Positions 15,091-24,660 are shown, counted from the stretch's first letter. The stretch: 64,000 nt of DNA from Hasllibacter sp963833115 (GCA_963833115.1 CAWHWS010000002.1:1488001-1552000), one strand, 5' to 3'. Made by a program: numbers and translations. Notes: generated by a model from the letters alone, not told the origin.

Positions 15091-16751
15091 TGGCGCGGGC
15101 GGGGGAGCGGCCGGCCGCGCGGCAGGCGCGCGCCCGTCGGCAGGCGCAGCGGCGGATCGTCCTGCTATGCGCGGCGTTCACCCTGGCCTTCGGCGCGGTC
15201 GGCGCGAAGATGGGGGTGATGGCCGCGGGGGCGCCGTCGGCCCAGGCGTTCGCGTCGGCGCCGCCGCCGGCCGGGGCGCGGGCGGACATCGTCGACCGGC
15301 GCGGCCGGGTGCTGGCGACCAATGTCGACACCGTGTCCCTCTATGCGGAGGTGCGCGACATCGTCGACGCGCCGAGCGCGGCCGCGGGCCTCGCCGCGAT
15401 CTTCCCCGAGCTCGACGCCGAGCGCCTGGCCGCTCGCCTCGTGCCGCCGCGCAAGTTCACCTGGATCCGGCGCACCCTCTCCCCCGAGCAGCGCCAGGCG
15501 GTGCACGAGCTCGGCGAGCCGGGCCTGCGCTTCGGGCCGCGGCAGATGCGGGTCTATCCGGGCGGGCGCCTGGCGGCGCACGTGATCGGCGGCGCGGGCT
15601 TCGGGGTCGAGGGGGTGGGCGGCGCGGAGATCGAGGGCCGCGCCGGGCTCGAGCTCGCGATGGACGCCTGGCTCTCCGATCCCCTGCGCCTCGACGAGGC
15701 GCTGCGCCTGTCGATCGACATGGGCGTGCAGCACGCGGTCGAGGAGGCCCTCGCCGGCGCGATGGCCCTGATGAACGCCAAGGGCGCGGCGGCGATCGTG
15801 ATGGACGCCGCCACGGGCGAGATCGCGGCGATGGCCAGCCTCCCCGATTTCGACCCCAACGCGCGACCCCGAATCCTGGCCAGCGGCGACCGGGGCGACG
15901 ATCCGCTCTTCAACCGCGCGGTGCAGGGGGTCTACGAGCTGGGCTCGGTCTTCAAGATCTTCACCGCCGCGCAGGCGGTCGACCTCGGCCTCGCGGGCCG
16001 GGGCACGATGATCGACACCTCCGGGCCGCTCCGGCAGAACGGGTTCTCAATCGGCGACTTCAAGGATTACGGCCCGTCGCTCAGCCTCGAGGACGTCATC
16101 GCGAAATCCTCCAACCGGGGGACCGCGCGCCTCGCGGTGCAGATCGGCGGTGCGCGGCAATCGGCGTTCCTGGACGCGCTCGGCCTCTTCGATCCGGTGC
16201 CGGTCGAGCTGGCCGAGGCGCCGGGCGCGGCGCCCCTGGTGCCGGACCGCTGGCCGGATCTGAAGGTGATGACGGTGAGCTACGGCCACGGGCTCGCGGT
16301 CTCGCCGCTGCATCTGGCGGCGGCCTACGCGCCCATGGTCAACGGCGGCACGCGCGTGCGACCGACCCTGATCGCGGGCGGGGGCGGGCCGGGGGAGCGG
16401 GTGCTCTCCGAGGGCGCCGCCGAGGCGGCGCGGGCGATGCTGGACCGGGTGGTGAACGAGGAGATCGGCACCGCCAAGATGGCGCGCGTCGAGGGCTACA
16501 GGATGGGCGGCAAGACCGGGACCGCCGACAAGCCGACCGGGCGGGGCTATTCGGACGACAAGGTGATCGCGACCTTCGCCGGGGCGTTCCCGATCGACGA
16601 TCCCCGCTGGGTCCTGGTCGTGACGCTCGACGAGCCCGCGGAGCGGTCGGGCGACATCGAGCGGCGCACGGCGGGGTGGACCGCGGTGCCGACCGCGGCC
16701 GAGATCGTGCACCGGATCGCGCCGCTCCTCGGTCTGCGGCCGGCGAAGTGA
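15087..16751 (+). CDS. ftsI: Septal transpeptidase FtsI (PBP3)
   Basis: FtsI (554 aa) cross-links septal peptidoglycan. It has one N-terminal membrane anchor (about 22-42), a dimerisation domain starting RADIVDRRGRVLATN, and a transpeptidase domain with all three motifs: S287-V-F-K290, S341-S-N343 and K476-T-G478. Two adjacent ATGs (15087, 15090) could start translation; the first overlaps the ftsL stop. The protein acts in the periplasm with FtsW, encoded 7 kb further on. Confidence 0.96.
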   Translation: MMARAGERPAARQARARRQAQRRIVLLCAAFTLAFGAVGAKMGVMAAGAPSAQAFASAPPPAGARADIVDRRGRVLATNVDTVSLYAEVRDIVDAPSAAAGLAAIFPELDAERLAARLVPPRKFTWIRRTLSPEQRQAVHELGEPGLRFGPRQMRVYPGGRLAAHVIGGAGFGVEGVGGAEIEGRAGLELAMDAWLSDPLRLDEALRLSIDMGVQHAVEEALAGAMALMNAKGAAAIVMDAATGEIAAMASLPDFDPNARPRILASGDRGDDPLFNRAVQGVYELGSVFKIFTAAQAVDLGLAGRGTMIDTSGPLRQNGFSIGDFKDYGPSLSLEDVIAKSSNRGTARLAVQIGGARQSAFLDALGLFDPVPVELAEAPGAAPLVPDRWPDLKVMTVSYGHGLAVSPLHLAAAYAPMVNGGTRVRPTLIAGGGGPGERVLSEGAAEAARAMLDRVVNEEIGTAKMARVEGYRMGGKTGTADKPTGRGYSDDKVIATFAGAFPIDDPRWVLVVTLDEPAERSGDIERRTAGWTAVPTAAEIVHRIAPLLGLRPAK

Positions 16752-16776
16752 GGGGCCGCGAGCGCCGGGTCCGGCG

Positions 16777-18237
16777 ATGATCCCCGCGTCGCGCCCGCTC
16801 TCCGCGCTGGGCCTGGACGCGCCTGGCGATCCGGTCGTGACCGGCCTGACGGCGGACAGCCGGGCCGTGCGTCCGGGGTTCCTCTTCGCGGCGTTGCCCG
16901 GATCGGCGGCGCACGGGGCGGATCACGCCGCCGCCGCCCTGGCCGCCGGGGCGTCCGCGATCCTGACCGATCCTGCGGGCGCGGCGCGCATCGGGGCCGG
17001 GGCGCCGCTCATCGTATCGGACGATCCGCGCCGGGCGCTGGCACGCGCGGCCGCGGCCTGGTTCGGGGCGCAGCCGGCGATCTGCGTCGCGGTGACCGGC
17101 ACCAACGGCAAGACCTCCGTCGCCGCCTTCACCCGCCAGATCTGGGAGGCGCTGGGCCTGCGGGCCGTCTCCCTCGGCACGACGGGGGTGGAGGGCGCCC
17201 ATGCCGCGCGCACCTCCCACACCACGCCGGAGCCCGTGGAGCTGCACCGCCTCCTCGCCGAGATCGCGGCCGAGGGCGTGGACCATTGCGCGATGGAGGC
17301 GTCCTCGCACGGGCTGGCGCAGCGCCGCCTCGACGGCGCCGCGCTGCGGGCGGCGGCGTTCACCAACCTCACGCAGGACCATCTCGATTACCATGACAGC
17401 CTGGAGGAGTATTTCGCCGCCAAGGCCGGGCTCTTCGACCGCGTGCTGCCCGAGGGCGCCTGCGCGGTCGTCGACATGGACGGCGCGCGCGGGGAGGACA
17501 TCGCGCGGATCGCCCGGGCGCGGGGGCAGGAGGTCATCGCCACCGGCATGGCCGAGGCGGCCGACCTCAGGATCGCGGGCGTGCGCCCGGACGAGGGGGG
17601 GCAGGCGCTCCGCGTCGTCTGGCGCGGCGAGGCGCGGCAGGTCCGCGTGCCCCTGATCGGGGCGTTCCAGGCGTCGAACGTGGCGACTGCGGCGGCGCTG
17701 GCGATCGGCTCGGGCTGCGAGGCGGCGGCGGTGCTGGACGCGCTGCCGGCGCTGCGCACCGTGCGCGGGCGGATGGAGCTCGCGGCCCGGCGGGCGAGCG
17801 GGGCGGCGCTCTACGTCGACTACGCGCACACGCCGGACGCGGTCGGCGCCGCGCTCCGCTCGCTGCGGCCGCACGTGATGGGGCGTGTCGTCGCCATCGT
17901 GGGCGCGGGCGGCGACCGGGACCGGACGAAGCGCGCGGCGATGGGCGCGGCGGCGGCGGCGCATGCCGATGCGGTCATCGTGACCGACGACAATCCCCGG
18001 TCCGAGGATCCGGCCGCGATCCGCGCCGCGGTCATGGTCGGCGCCCCGGGCGCCGCGGAGGTCGGCGACCGGGCGGAAGCGATCCTGCGCGGCGCGGCGC
18101 TGCTGGGGCCGGGGGACGCGCTCCTGATCGCGGGCAAGGGGCATGAGACCGGGCAGGAGATCGCGGGCGCCGTCCATCCGTTCGACGACGCCGAGCAGGC
18201 GAGCATCGCCGCCGCCGCCCTGGATGGCGGGGCATGA
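16777..18237 (+). CDS. murE: UDP-MurNAc-tripeptide synthetase MurE (meso-DAP adding)
   Basis: MurE (486 aa) adds the third stem-peptide residue to UDP-MurNAc-L-Ala-D-Glu. The ATP loop G108-T-N-G-K-T113 and the C-terminal D405-N-P-R408 are visible; DNPR is the signature for meso-diaminopimelate specificity, so a Gram-negative type peptidoglycan is expected. HTTPEPVEL and EASSHGL form the substrate site. It overlaps murF by 4 bases (ATGA). Confidence 0.96.
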   Translation: MIPASRPLSALGLDAPGDPVVTGLTADSRAVRPGFLFAALPGSAAHGADHAAAALAAGASAILTDPAGAARIGAGAPLIVSDDPRRALARAAAAWFGAQPAICVAVTGTNGKTSVAAFTRQIWEALGLRAVSLGTTGVEGAHAARTSHTTPEPVELHRLLAEIAAEGVDHCAMEASSHGLAQRRLDGAALRAAAFTNLTQDHLDYHDSLEEYFAAKAGLFDRVLPEGACAVVDMDGARGEDIARIARARGQEVIATGMAEAADLRIAGVRPDEGGQALRVVWRGEARQVRVPLIGAFQASNVATAAALAIGSGCEAAAVLDALPALRTVRGRMELAARRASGAALYVDYAHTPDAVGAALRSLRPHVMGRVVAIVGAGGDRDRTKRAAMGAAAAAHADAVIVTDDNPRSEDPAAIRAAVMVGAPGAAEVGDRAEAILRGAALLGPGDALLIAGKGHETGQEIAGAVHPFDDAEQASIAAAALDGGA

Positions 18238-19631
18238 GCCTCTGGACGAGCGCCGACGCCGCCGCCGCCACCGGCGGGCGGGCCGTGGGCGACTGGTCCG
18301 CCGCGGGCCTCGGGATCGACACGCGGGCGCTCGCGCCGGGGGACCTCTTCGTCGCGCTGCGGGCCGCGCGCGACGGGCACGAGTTCGTCGCCGCCGCCCT
18401 CGCCGGCGGGGCCGCCGCCGCGATGGTGGACCGGGTGCCTGGCGGGGTGCCGCCGGACGCGCCGCTCCTCATCGTGCCGGACGTGCAGGCCGCGCTGGAG
18501 GCGCTCGGCCGGGCCGGGCGCGCGCGCTCGGGAGCGAAGGTGATCGCGATCACGGGCAGCGTCGGCAAGACGACGGCTAAGGAGATGCTGCGCCACGCGC
18601 TCGCCCCCCAGACGAGCGTGAGCGCCGCGCAGGATAGCTACAACAACCACTGGGGCGTGCCGATCACGCTGGCGCGCGCGCCTCGGGGGGCGGGCGCCCT
18701 GATCGTCGAGATCGGGATGAACGCGCCCGGCGAGATCGCGCCCCTCTCGCGCATGGCCCGCCCGGATGTCGGCGTCGTCACCACGGTCGCGGCCGCGCAC
18801 CTGGCGGCGTTCGGCAGCCTGGCCGGGATCGCGGCGGAGAAGGCGTCCATCGCCGAGGGGGTGGCCCCGGACGGCGTGATGGTCCTGAACGGCGACCTGG
18901 CCGAGACGCCGATCCTCCGGGCGGCGGCCGGCGGGCGGCGCGTGGTGACTTTCGGCGAGGCGCCGGGGACGGACGCGCGGATCGGAGGCGTCGCCTGCGG
19001 CCCCGAGGAGGTGCGGTTCACGCTCGAGACGGCGTCCGGCCCGATCCCGGTGGCGCTGGGCGCGCCCGGTCGCCATCTGGCGACCCTCGCCGCCGGGGTC
19101 CTGGCCGCGATCGAGGCCGCCGGCTTCGACGCGCGCCGCGCCGCCGAGGCGCTCGCGAGCTGGCGGCCGCACGAGGGCCGCGGCACGTGGGAGGTCGTCG
19201 CGCTGCCGGACGGCGCGATGACCCTGATCGACGACGCGTTCAACGCCAATCCCGCCTCCCTCGGCGCGGCGCTGGACGTCCTCGCCGCGGCGCCGGGCGC
19301 GCGCCGGATCGCCGTGCTGGGCGACATGCTGGAGCTCGGGCCGGACGCCGGCGCGATGCACGCCGCGATCGCCGCCCTGCCGGCGACGGGCACGCTCGAC
19401 ATGGTCCACACCGCCGGCCCCCTGATGCGCCGTCTGCACGACGCGCTGCCGCCCGAGCGGCAGGGGCGGCACTTCGCGGACGCCGGCGAGGCGGCGGCGG
19501 GCGTCTCCGCCCTGATCGGGCCGGGCGACGCCGTCCTCGTGAAGGGATCGAAGGGCAGCCGCATCGCCCGCGTCGTTGACGCGATCCGCGCGCTGGGGCA
19601 TCCCGCCCCCCTTCCTGGGGACGATCGCTAG
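18234..19631 (+). CDS. murF: UDP-MurNAc-pentapeptide synthetase MurF
   Basis: MurF (465 aa) adds D-Ala-D-Ala to UDP-MurNAc-tripeptide, completing the pentapeptide. The P-loop G108-S-V-G-K-T113, the family pattern SYNNHWGVPITLA and DDAFNANPASLGAALD are clear. It starts within the murE stop and ends directly before the mraY ATG. Its D-Ala-D-Ala substrate comes from Ddl, encoded downstream in the same cluster. Confidence 0.96.
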   Translation: MSLWTSADAAAATGGRAVGDWSAAGLGIDTRALAPGDLFVALRAARDGHEFVAAALAGGAAAAMVDRVPGGVPPDAPLLIVPDVQAALEALGRAGRARSGAKVIAITGSVGKTTAKEMLRHALAPQTSVSAAQDSYNNHWGVPITLARAPRGAGALIVEIGMNAPGEIAPLSRMARPDVGVVTTVAAAHLAAFGSLAGIAAEKASIAEGVAPDGVMVLNGDLAETPILRAAAGGRRVVTFGEAPGTDARIGGVACGPEEVRFTLETASGPIPVALGAPGRHLATLAAGVLAAIEAAGFDARRAAEALASWRPHEGRGTWEVVALPDGAMTLIDDAFNANPASLGAALDVLAAAPGARRIAVLGDMLELGPDAGAMHAAIAALPATGTLDMVHTAGPLMRRLHDALPPERQGRHFADAGEAAAGVSALIGPGDAVLVKGSKGSRIARVVDAIRALGHPAPLPGDDR

Positions 19632-20711
19632 ATGCTCTACTGGCTCACCGCGCTGTCGGATGGCGGCGACGTGTACAACCTCTTTCGCTACATCACCTTC
19701 CGCGCCGGCGGCGCGTTCGCGACGGCGCTCGTCTTCGGCTTCGTCTTCGGTCGCCCCCTGATCGCCTTCCTGACGGCGAAGAAGGCCGGGCAGCCGATCC
19801 GCGGCGACGGGCCCGCCAGCCACGGGGCCAAGGCCGGCACGCCGACGATGGGCGGTGTCCTGATCCTGGGCGCGCTCTTCACCGGCACGCTCCTCTGGGC
19901 GCGATGGGAGAACCCCTGGGTCTGGATGCTGCTCTTCGTCACCGCGAGCTTCGGTCTCCTGGGCTTCCTCGACGACTGGCAGAAGGTCGCGCGCGCGAAC
20001 CCCAGGGGCGTGCCCGGTCGCGTGCGGCTGCTGATCGGCCTCGTGATCGCGACCTGCGCGGGGCTCTGGGCCGCCTGGTGGCATCCCGAGCCGCTGAGCG
20101 CGCAGCTCGCCCTGCCCTTCGTCAAGGACGTGATGATCAACATGGGGCTCGTCTACGTGCCCTTCGTCGTTTTAGTGATCGTCGGGGCGGCGAACGCGGT
20201 GAACCTAACCGACGGGCTCGACGGGCTCGCGGTGATGCCGGTGATGATCGCGGCCGCGACCCTGGGCATCATCGCCTACGCGGTCGGGCGCACCGACTTC
20301 ACCGAGTATCTCGACGTCTCCTACGTGCCCGGCACCGGGGAGATCATCGTCTTCACCTCCGCCCTGATCGGCGGGGGGCTGGGGTTCCTGTGGTACAACG
20401 CGCCGCCGGCCGCCGTCTTCATGGGCGACACGGGCTCCCTCGCGCTCGGCGGCGCGCTGGGCGGGATCGCGGTGGCGACCAAGCACGAGCTGGTCCTCGC
20501 CATCGTCGGCGGGCTCTTCGTGGTGGAGGCGGTGAGCGTCATGGTCCAGGTCGGCTACTTCAAGATGACCGGCAAGCGGGTGTTCCTCATGGCGCCGATC
20601 CACCACCACTTCGAGGCGAAGGGCTGGCCGGAGAGCCAAGTCGTGATCCGGTTCTGGATCGTCTCCCTGATCCTCGCGCTGATCGGGCTCGCGACGCTGA
20701 AGGTGCGGTGA
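19632..20711 (+). CDS. mraY: Phospho-MurNAc-pentapeptide translocase MraY
   Basis: MraY (359 aa) transfers phospho-MurNAc-pentapeptide to undecaprenyl phosphate, making lipid I at the inner face of the membrane. About ten transmembrane helices are visible. Conserved cytoplasmic motifs are present: D114-D115-W (LDDWQK), N191LTDGLDGL199 and H324-H-H326 in PIHHHFEAKGW. It begins immediately after the murF stop and its own stop overlaps the next gene by one base. Confidence 0.97.
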   Translation: MLYWLTALSDGGDVYNLFRYITFRAGGAFATALVFGFVFGRPLIAFLTAKKAGQPIRGDGPASHGAKAGTPTMGGVLILGALFTGTLLWARWENPWVWMLLFVTASFGLLGFLDDWQKVARANPRGVPGRVRLLIGLVIATCAGLWAAWWHPEPLSAQLALPFVKDVMINMGLVYVPFVVLVIVGAANAVNLTDGLDGLAVMPVMIAAATLGIIAYAVGRTDFTEYLDVSYVPGTGEIIVFTSALIGGGLGFLWYNAPPAAVFMGDTGSLALGGALGGIAVATKHELVLAIVGGLFVVEAVSVMVQVGYFKMTGKRVFLMAPIHHHFEAKGWPESQVVIRFWIVSLILALIGLATLKVR

Positions 20712-21250
20712 TGCCGGCCGCCGCCCCCTGGATCGCCCTGATCCGCACGATCGGCGGCGCGACCCACGCGAAGATGTCGATGGCCGCGCCGCGGGCGGCC
20801 GCCGCCGATGCCGGCCTCGCCGAGCCGCGCACCCTCCTCGCGACCGGAAACCTGCTGTTCCGCTCGCGCGCGCCCGAGGCGGACCTCGCCGGCATCCTGC
20901 GCCGCATCCTCGCCGCGCACGGGCTCGAGAACGAGGTGTTCCTGCGGTTCCCCGCCTCCATCGAGGCGACCCGCGCCGCCAACCCGTTCCCCCGCGCGGC
21001 CCGGGAGCGGCCCCATCACCTCCTGGTGGTGTTCATGTCCGCGGCCGGGGCGGCCCCCGCGGGCGCGGATGCCGCGCGCTGGGACGGGCCCGAGCGCATC
21101 GCCGTCGTGGGGCGCGAAGCGTTCGTGAACTACCCGGACGGAGCCGGACGCTCGAAGCTGACCGCGGGGCGGCTCGAGCGGATGCTGGGCCGGACGGGCA
21201 CGGCGCGGAACTGGAACACGGTTGGCCCGCTGGCGATGGCATGGAACTGA
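20711..21250 (+). CDS. DUF1697 family protein inserted in the cell wall cluster
   Basis: A 179-residue soluble protein matching DUF1697. It begins PWIALIRTIGGATHAKMSMAA and carries the family blocks LLATGNLLFRS, VVGREAFVNYPDGAGRSKL and a C-terminal GTARNWNT. The function of the family is unknown. It sits between mraY and murD with a one-base overlap (TGATG) to mraY, so it is translated from the division-cluster message. This is not a usual dcw gene, and nothing in its sequence ties it to peptidoglycan. Confidence 0.85.
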   Translation: MPAAAPWIALIRTIGGATHAKMSMAAPRAAAADAGLAEPRTLLATGNLLFRSRAPEADLAGILRRILAAHGLENEVFLRFPASIEATRAANPFPRAARERPHHLLVVFMSAAGAAPAGADAARWDGPERIAVVGREAFVNYPDGAGRSKLTAGRLERMLGRTGTARNWNTVGPLAMAWN

Positions 21251-21266
21251 CGGGCGGGGCGGCGCG

Positions 21267-22667
21267 ATGATTCCCGCCCGGGGCTTCGCGGGCGCGCGCG
21301 TCGGCGTCCTCGGCCTGGGCCGCTCGGGGATCGCCGCGGCGCGGTCGCTGCGGGCCGGCGGCGCGGACCCGGTCGTCTGGGACGACGGCGCCGCGGCGCG
21401 GGACGCGGCGGCCCAGGAGGGTTTCGCGCCCGTGGACCTGCGCCTTCCGGGGGTGCTGGCGGGGCTGGCCGCGCTCATAGTCTCGCCCGGCATTCCCCAT
21501 CTCTACCCCGCGCCGCACCCGGTGATCGCGGCCGCCTTCGCCGCGGGTGTGCCGGTCGACAACGATATCGGCCTCTTCTTCCGGTCCCTGGGGGACACGG
21601 GCTGGGGCGCGATGGCGCGGCCGCCCCAGGTCGTCGCGGTCACGGGCTCGAACGGCAAGTCCACGACCTGCGCCCTCCTTCACCACGTCCTGAACGAGGC
21701 GGGGCGGCCGGCGCAGCTCGCGGGGAATATCGGGCGCGGGGTCCTCGACATCGATCCGCCCGGCGAAGGCGGCGTCGTGGTGCTCGAGCTCTCGAGCTAC
21801 CAGACCGAGCTCGCCCGCGCGCTCACGCCCGACGTGGCCGTGTTCACCAACCTATCCCCCGACCACCTGGATCGGCACGGCGGCATGGGCGGCTACTTCG
21901 CGGCCAAGCGCCGGCTCTTCGCCGAAGGGGGGCCGGACCGCGCCGTGATCGGCGTGGCGGAGGGGGAGGGCGCGTTCCTCGCCGGGCAACTCTCCGAGGG
22001 GCCGGGCGACGACCGCGTGATCCGGGTCCATGCCGGGCCGCCCACCGGGGCGGGCTGGGAGGTCGGGGTGCGGGACGGACATCTGATCGAATGGCGTCGC
22101 GGACGGGAGGTCGGGGGCGCGGACCTCACGTCGATGCCCGGCCTTCCGGGGGCCCACAACCATCAGAACGCGTGCTCCGCCTGGGGCGCGGCGCGCGCGC
22201 TCGGGCTCGCGCCCCGGGCGATCGCGGCGGCGATGGCGGGCTTCGCCGGCCTGCCGCACCGCTCGCAGCGTGTCGCCGAGCGGGGTGGCGTGGTGTTCGT
22301 GAACGATTCCAAGGCGACGAACGTGGAGGCCGCGGCGCAGGCCCTGCGCGCCTTTCCCAGCATCCGGTGGATCGCGGGCGGCCTCGGCAAGGAGGGCGGG
22401 ATCGCGGCCCTGGCGCCCGAGCTCGGCGGGGTGGTGAAGGCCTATCTCATCGGCCATTCGGCGGCGGCTTTCGCGCTGCAGCTCCGCGACGTCCCGCACG
22501 AGATCTGCGGCGACATGGACACCGCCGTCGCCCGCGCGGCGGCCGAGGCGGCGCCGGGGGACACCGTGCTCCTGGCGCCGGCAGCGGCGAGCTTCGACCA
22601 GTATCCGGACTTCGAGGCCAGGGGGGACGCTTTCGTCACGGCGGTTATGGCCATTACCGGAGGTTGA
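21267..22667 (+). CDS. murD: UDP-MurNAc-L-alanine:D-glutamate ligase MurD
   Basis: MurD (466 aa) adds D-glutamate to UDP-MurNAc-L-Ala. An N-terminal Rossmann-like domain (VGVLGLGRSGIAAARSL) binds UDP, followed by the P-loop G127-S-N-G-K-S-T133, NLSPDHLDRHGG and the C-terminal NDSKATNVEAAAQAL. The ATG at 21267 is used; an upstream in-frame ATG at 21222 would overlap DUF1697. After it the run of cell wall genes is broken by a gap of about 300 bases and a regulator gene. Confidence 0.95.
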   Translation: MIPARGFAGARVGVLGLGRSGIAAARSLRAGGADPVVWDDGAAARDAAAQEGFAPVDLRLPGVLAGLAALIVSPGIPHLYPAPHPVIAAAFAAGVPVDNDIGLFFRSLGDTGWGAMARPPQVVAVTGSNGKSTTCALLHHVLNEAGRPAQLAGNIGRGVLDIDPPGEGGVVVLELSSYQTELARALTPDVAVFTNLSPDHLDRHGGMGGYFAAKRRLFAEGGPDRAVIGVAEGEGAFLAGQLSEGPGDDRVIRVHAGPPTGAGWEVGVRDGHLIEWRRGREVGGADLTSMPGLPGAHNHQNACSAWGAARALGLAPRAIAAAMAGFAGLPHRSQRVAERGGVVFVNDSKATNVEAAAQALRAFPSIRWIAGGLGKEGGIAALAPELGGVVKAYLIGHSAAAFALQLRDVPHEICGDMDTAVARAAAEAAPGDTVLLAPAAASFDQYPDFEARGDAFVTAVMAITGG

Positions 22668-22970
22668 GTGGGCGCCAGGGCCTGACTGTTGCCGCCGCGC
22701 CACTCGATCGTGTCGGTTCGATGACGTATGAGCGCACAAAGATCGGCCTGTTTCCGCTTATTCGCCTCGATGCCACGTCTTCAGGGTGGCGCGATCACCC
22801 GGATTGTCATTGCATGACGGCGCTCGCGCTCCGGTCGAATCCGGATACCACGGGACGCCGCAGGGGCGCGTGGTAAGCTCGCGGTCGACGGACGCGGCGC
22901 CACTCGACGGCGTGCGACGCATGGCCCGCGACGTTCGGTGCGGTCCCGCACATTTGGAGGAGGACGTATC
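22668..22970. other. Intergenic region between murD and the HTH gene
   Basis: These 303 bases are less GC-rich than the genes. They contain a palindrome at 22806-22818 and a strong Shine-Dalgarno (GGAGGAGGA) just before 22971. No intrinsic terminator for murD and no clear sigma-70 pair were found. Confidence 0.4.
22806..22818. promoter_or_regulatory. Palindrome GTCAT-TGC-ATGAC upstream of the HTH gene
   Basis: Perfect 5-bp arms around TGC lie about 150 bases upstream of the LuxR-type HTH start, in the AT-richest part of the gap. It could be an autoregulatory operator. This is inference from symmetry and position. Confidence 0.3.
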
Positions 22971-23360
22971 ATGCTCGATCGCGACGAGGCCCCGGCGCCG
23001 GGCGATGGCGGTGGGATGGCGGCGCCGCGCGGGCGGGGCGCGTTGCCGGCGAGCGCGAGCCGCGGTCCGGCCACCTCCAGCGCCGGGCGCCGGGTCGATC
23101 CGCCCGCCGCCCTTCCGCGCGCGGCCCTCGGCGCGGCGTATCCCGAGGGGCGCGCGCCCGTCGCCCTCTCCGCCCGTGAGGCGGAGGTCCTGCTCTGGAT
23201 CGCGCGCGGCGCCTCCAACAACGAGATCGCGCAGATCGTCGCTCTTTCGCCCCACACGGTCGACACGTATTGCCGCCGGGTCCTGTCGAAGTTCGAGACC
23301 TCGAGCCGGACCACGGCGGCGGTGCGCGCGGCGCAGGCCGGGCTTCTGCCCCGCGTCTGA
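22971..23360 (+). CDS. LuxR-type HTH protein without a sensory domain
   Basis: A 129-residue protein. Residues 1-62 are Ala/Pro/Gly/Arg-rich and probably disordered; residues 64-125 are a full LuxR/FixJ DNA-binding domain (LSAREAEVLLWIARG, ASNNEIAQIVALSPHTVDTY, RRVLSKFETSSRTTA). There is no receiver, PAS or autoinducer domain, so it resembles small GerE-like regulators that act constitutively or through partners. The ATG at 22971 is set by the strong GGAGGAGGA before it. It sits between murD and ftsW, an unusual site for a regulator. Confidence 0.85.
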   Translation: MLDRDEAPAPGDGGGMAAPRGRGALPASASRGPATSSAGRRVDPPAALPRAALGAAYPEGRAPVALSAREAEVLLWIARGASNNEIAQIVALSPHTVDTYCRRVLSKFETSSRTTAAVRAAQAGLLPRV

Positions 23361-23496
23361 CCCCGGCGGGGCGGCCGATCGGCCACCCTTCGCCGCCGGG
23401 CGCGCGCGCTCGCTGGCGCCGGACGGATCGCTTCGGTAGCGTCGCGCGCAGACCCGGAGCAAATCCGGGCGCGAGCGGGTACGAGCGGGGCGGTCG

Positions 23497-24660
23497 ATGA
23501 CGGAGATGGTGCATGGCGGCGCGATGCCGCGGGGCCGCGATCCGATCCTGCCGCGGTGGTGGCGGTCGCTCGATCGCTGGACCCTCCTGTGCGTCCTGGC
23601 GCTCTTCGCCGTCGGGCTGCTCCTGGGCCTCGCCGCCTCCATCCCCCTCGCGGAGCGTCACGACCTGCCCCCCCTTCATTTCGTCGGCCGCCAGGCGGCG
23701 TTCGGCCTCCTCGCGATGGCGGTGATGCTCGGCATCTCGACCCTGCCGCCGGACGACGTGCGCCGCCTCGGCGTCCTGGGCTTCGTGTGCGCGTTCGTCG
23801 CGCTGGCGCTGCTCCCGGTGCTCGGGACCGATCACGGCAAGGGCGCGGTGCGATGGTTCAGCCTGGGCTTCGCTTCGGTCCAGCCGTCCGAGTTCGTCAA
23901 GCCGGGCTTCGTGATCCTGGCGGCCTGGCTGATGGCGGCGGAGGACGGGCGGGGCGGGCCGCCCGGCCGGGCCTGGTCCTGCGGGGTCGCGGCGGTGATC
24001 GTCGTCCTCCTGGCGCTGCAGCCGGATTTCGGCCAGGCGGCGCTGCTCATCTTCTCGTGGATGGTGATGTGGTTCGTCGCCGGCGCCGCCATCCTCCACA
24101 TCGCGGCGCTCGTCGGGATCGTGGTCGCCGCCGGCGTCTTCGCCTACGGGGCGTCCGAGCATTTCGCCCGCCGGATCGACGGCTTCCTCGACCCGGAGAT
24201 CGCCCCGACGGACCAGCTCGGCTACGCCGCCGGCGCGATCCGCGAGGGGGGCTTCTTCGGCGTCGGCGTCGGCGAGGGCACGGTCAAGATGCGCCTGCCC
24301 GACGCCCACACGGACTTCATCATCGCCGTCGCGGCGGAGGAGTACGGCCTCGTGCTCGTCCTCGTCGTGATCGCCCTCTACCTCGTGGTCGTGCTGCGCA
24401 GCCTCGCGCGCGCCATGCGCGAGCGCGACGCGTTCGCCCGGCTGGCGGCCACCGGCCTCGCCTGCGCGTTCGGGGTGCAGGCCCTCATCAACATGGGGGT
24501 CGCGGCCCGGCTCCTGCCGGCCAAGGGCATGACGCTGCCCTTCGTCAGCTACGGGGGGTCCTCCCTGATCGCCGGCGGCATCGGCCTGGGCATGCTTCTG
24601 GCGCTCACGCGGTCGCGGGCGCAGGGTGGGATCGACGACCTCATGGGCGGGGGACGGTGA
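23497..24660 (+). CDS. ftsW: Septal peptidoglycan glycosyltransferase FtsW
   Basis: FtsW (387 aa) is the SEDS-family polymerase that works with FtsI at the septum. About ten membrane segments are visible, with the SEDS blocks KGAVRWFSLGFASVQPSEFVK, QPDFGQAALL, HTDFIIAVAAEEYG and PFVSYGGSSLIAGG; the aspartate in QPDFGQ region and those loops are characteristic. It starts 136 bases after the HTH gene and its stop overlaps the murG GTG. Confidence 0.95.
   Translation: MTEMVHGGAMPRGRDPILPRWWRSLDRWTLLCVLALFAVGLLLGLAASIPLAERHDLPPLHFVGRQAAFGLLAMAVMLGISTLPPDDVRRLGVLGFVCAFVALALLPVLGTDHGKGAVRWFSLGFASVQPSEFVKPGFVILAAWLMAAEDGRGGPPGRAWSCGVAAVIVVLLALQPDFGQAALLIFSWMVMWFVAGAAILHIAALVGIVVAAGVFAYGASEHFARRIDGFLDPEIAPTDQLGYAAGAIREGGFFGVGVGEGTVKMRLPDAHTDFIIAVAAEEYGLVLVLVVIALYLVVVLRSLARAMRERDAFARLAATGLACAFGVQALINMGVAARLLPAKGMTLPFVSYGGSSLIAGGIGLGMLLALTRSRAQGGIDDLMGGGR

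Noticed and set aside
17820..20084. 754-codon minus-strand frame opposite murE-murF-mraY
   Set aside because: Composition-driven shadow with Arg/Pro-rich product; the plus strand holds three clearly conserved enzymes.
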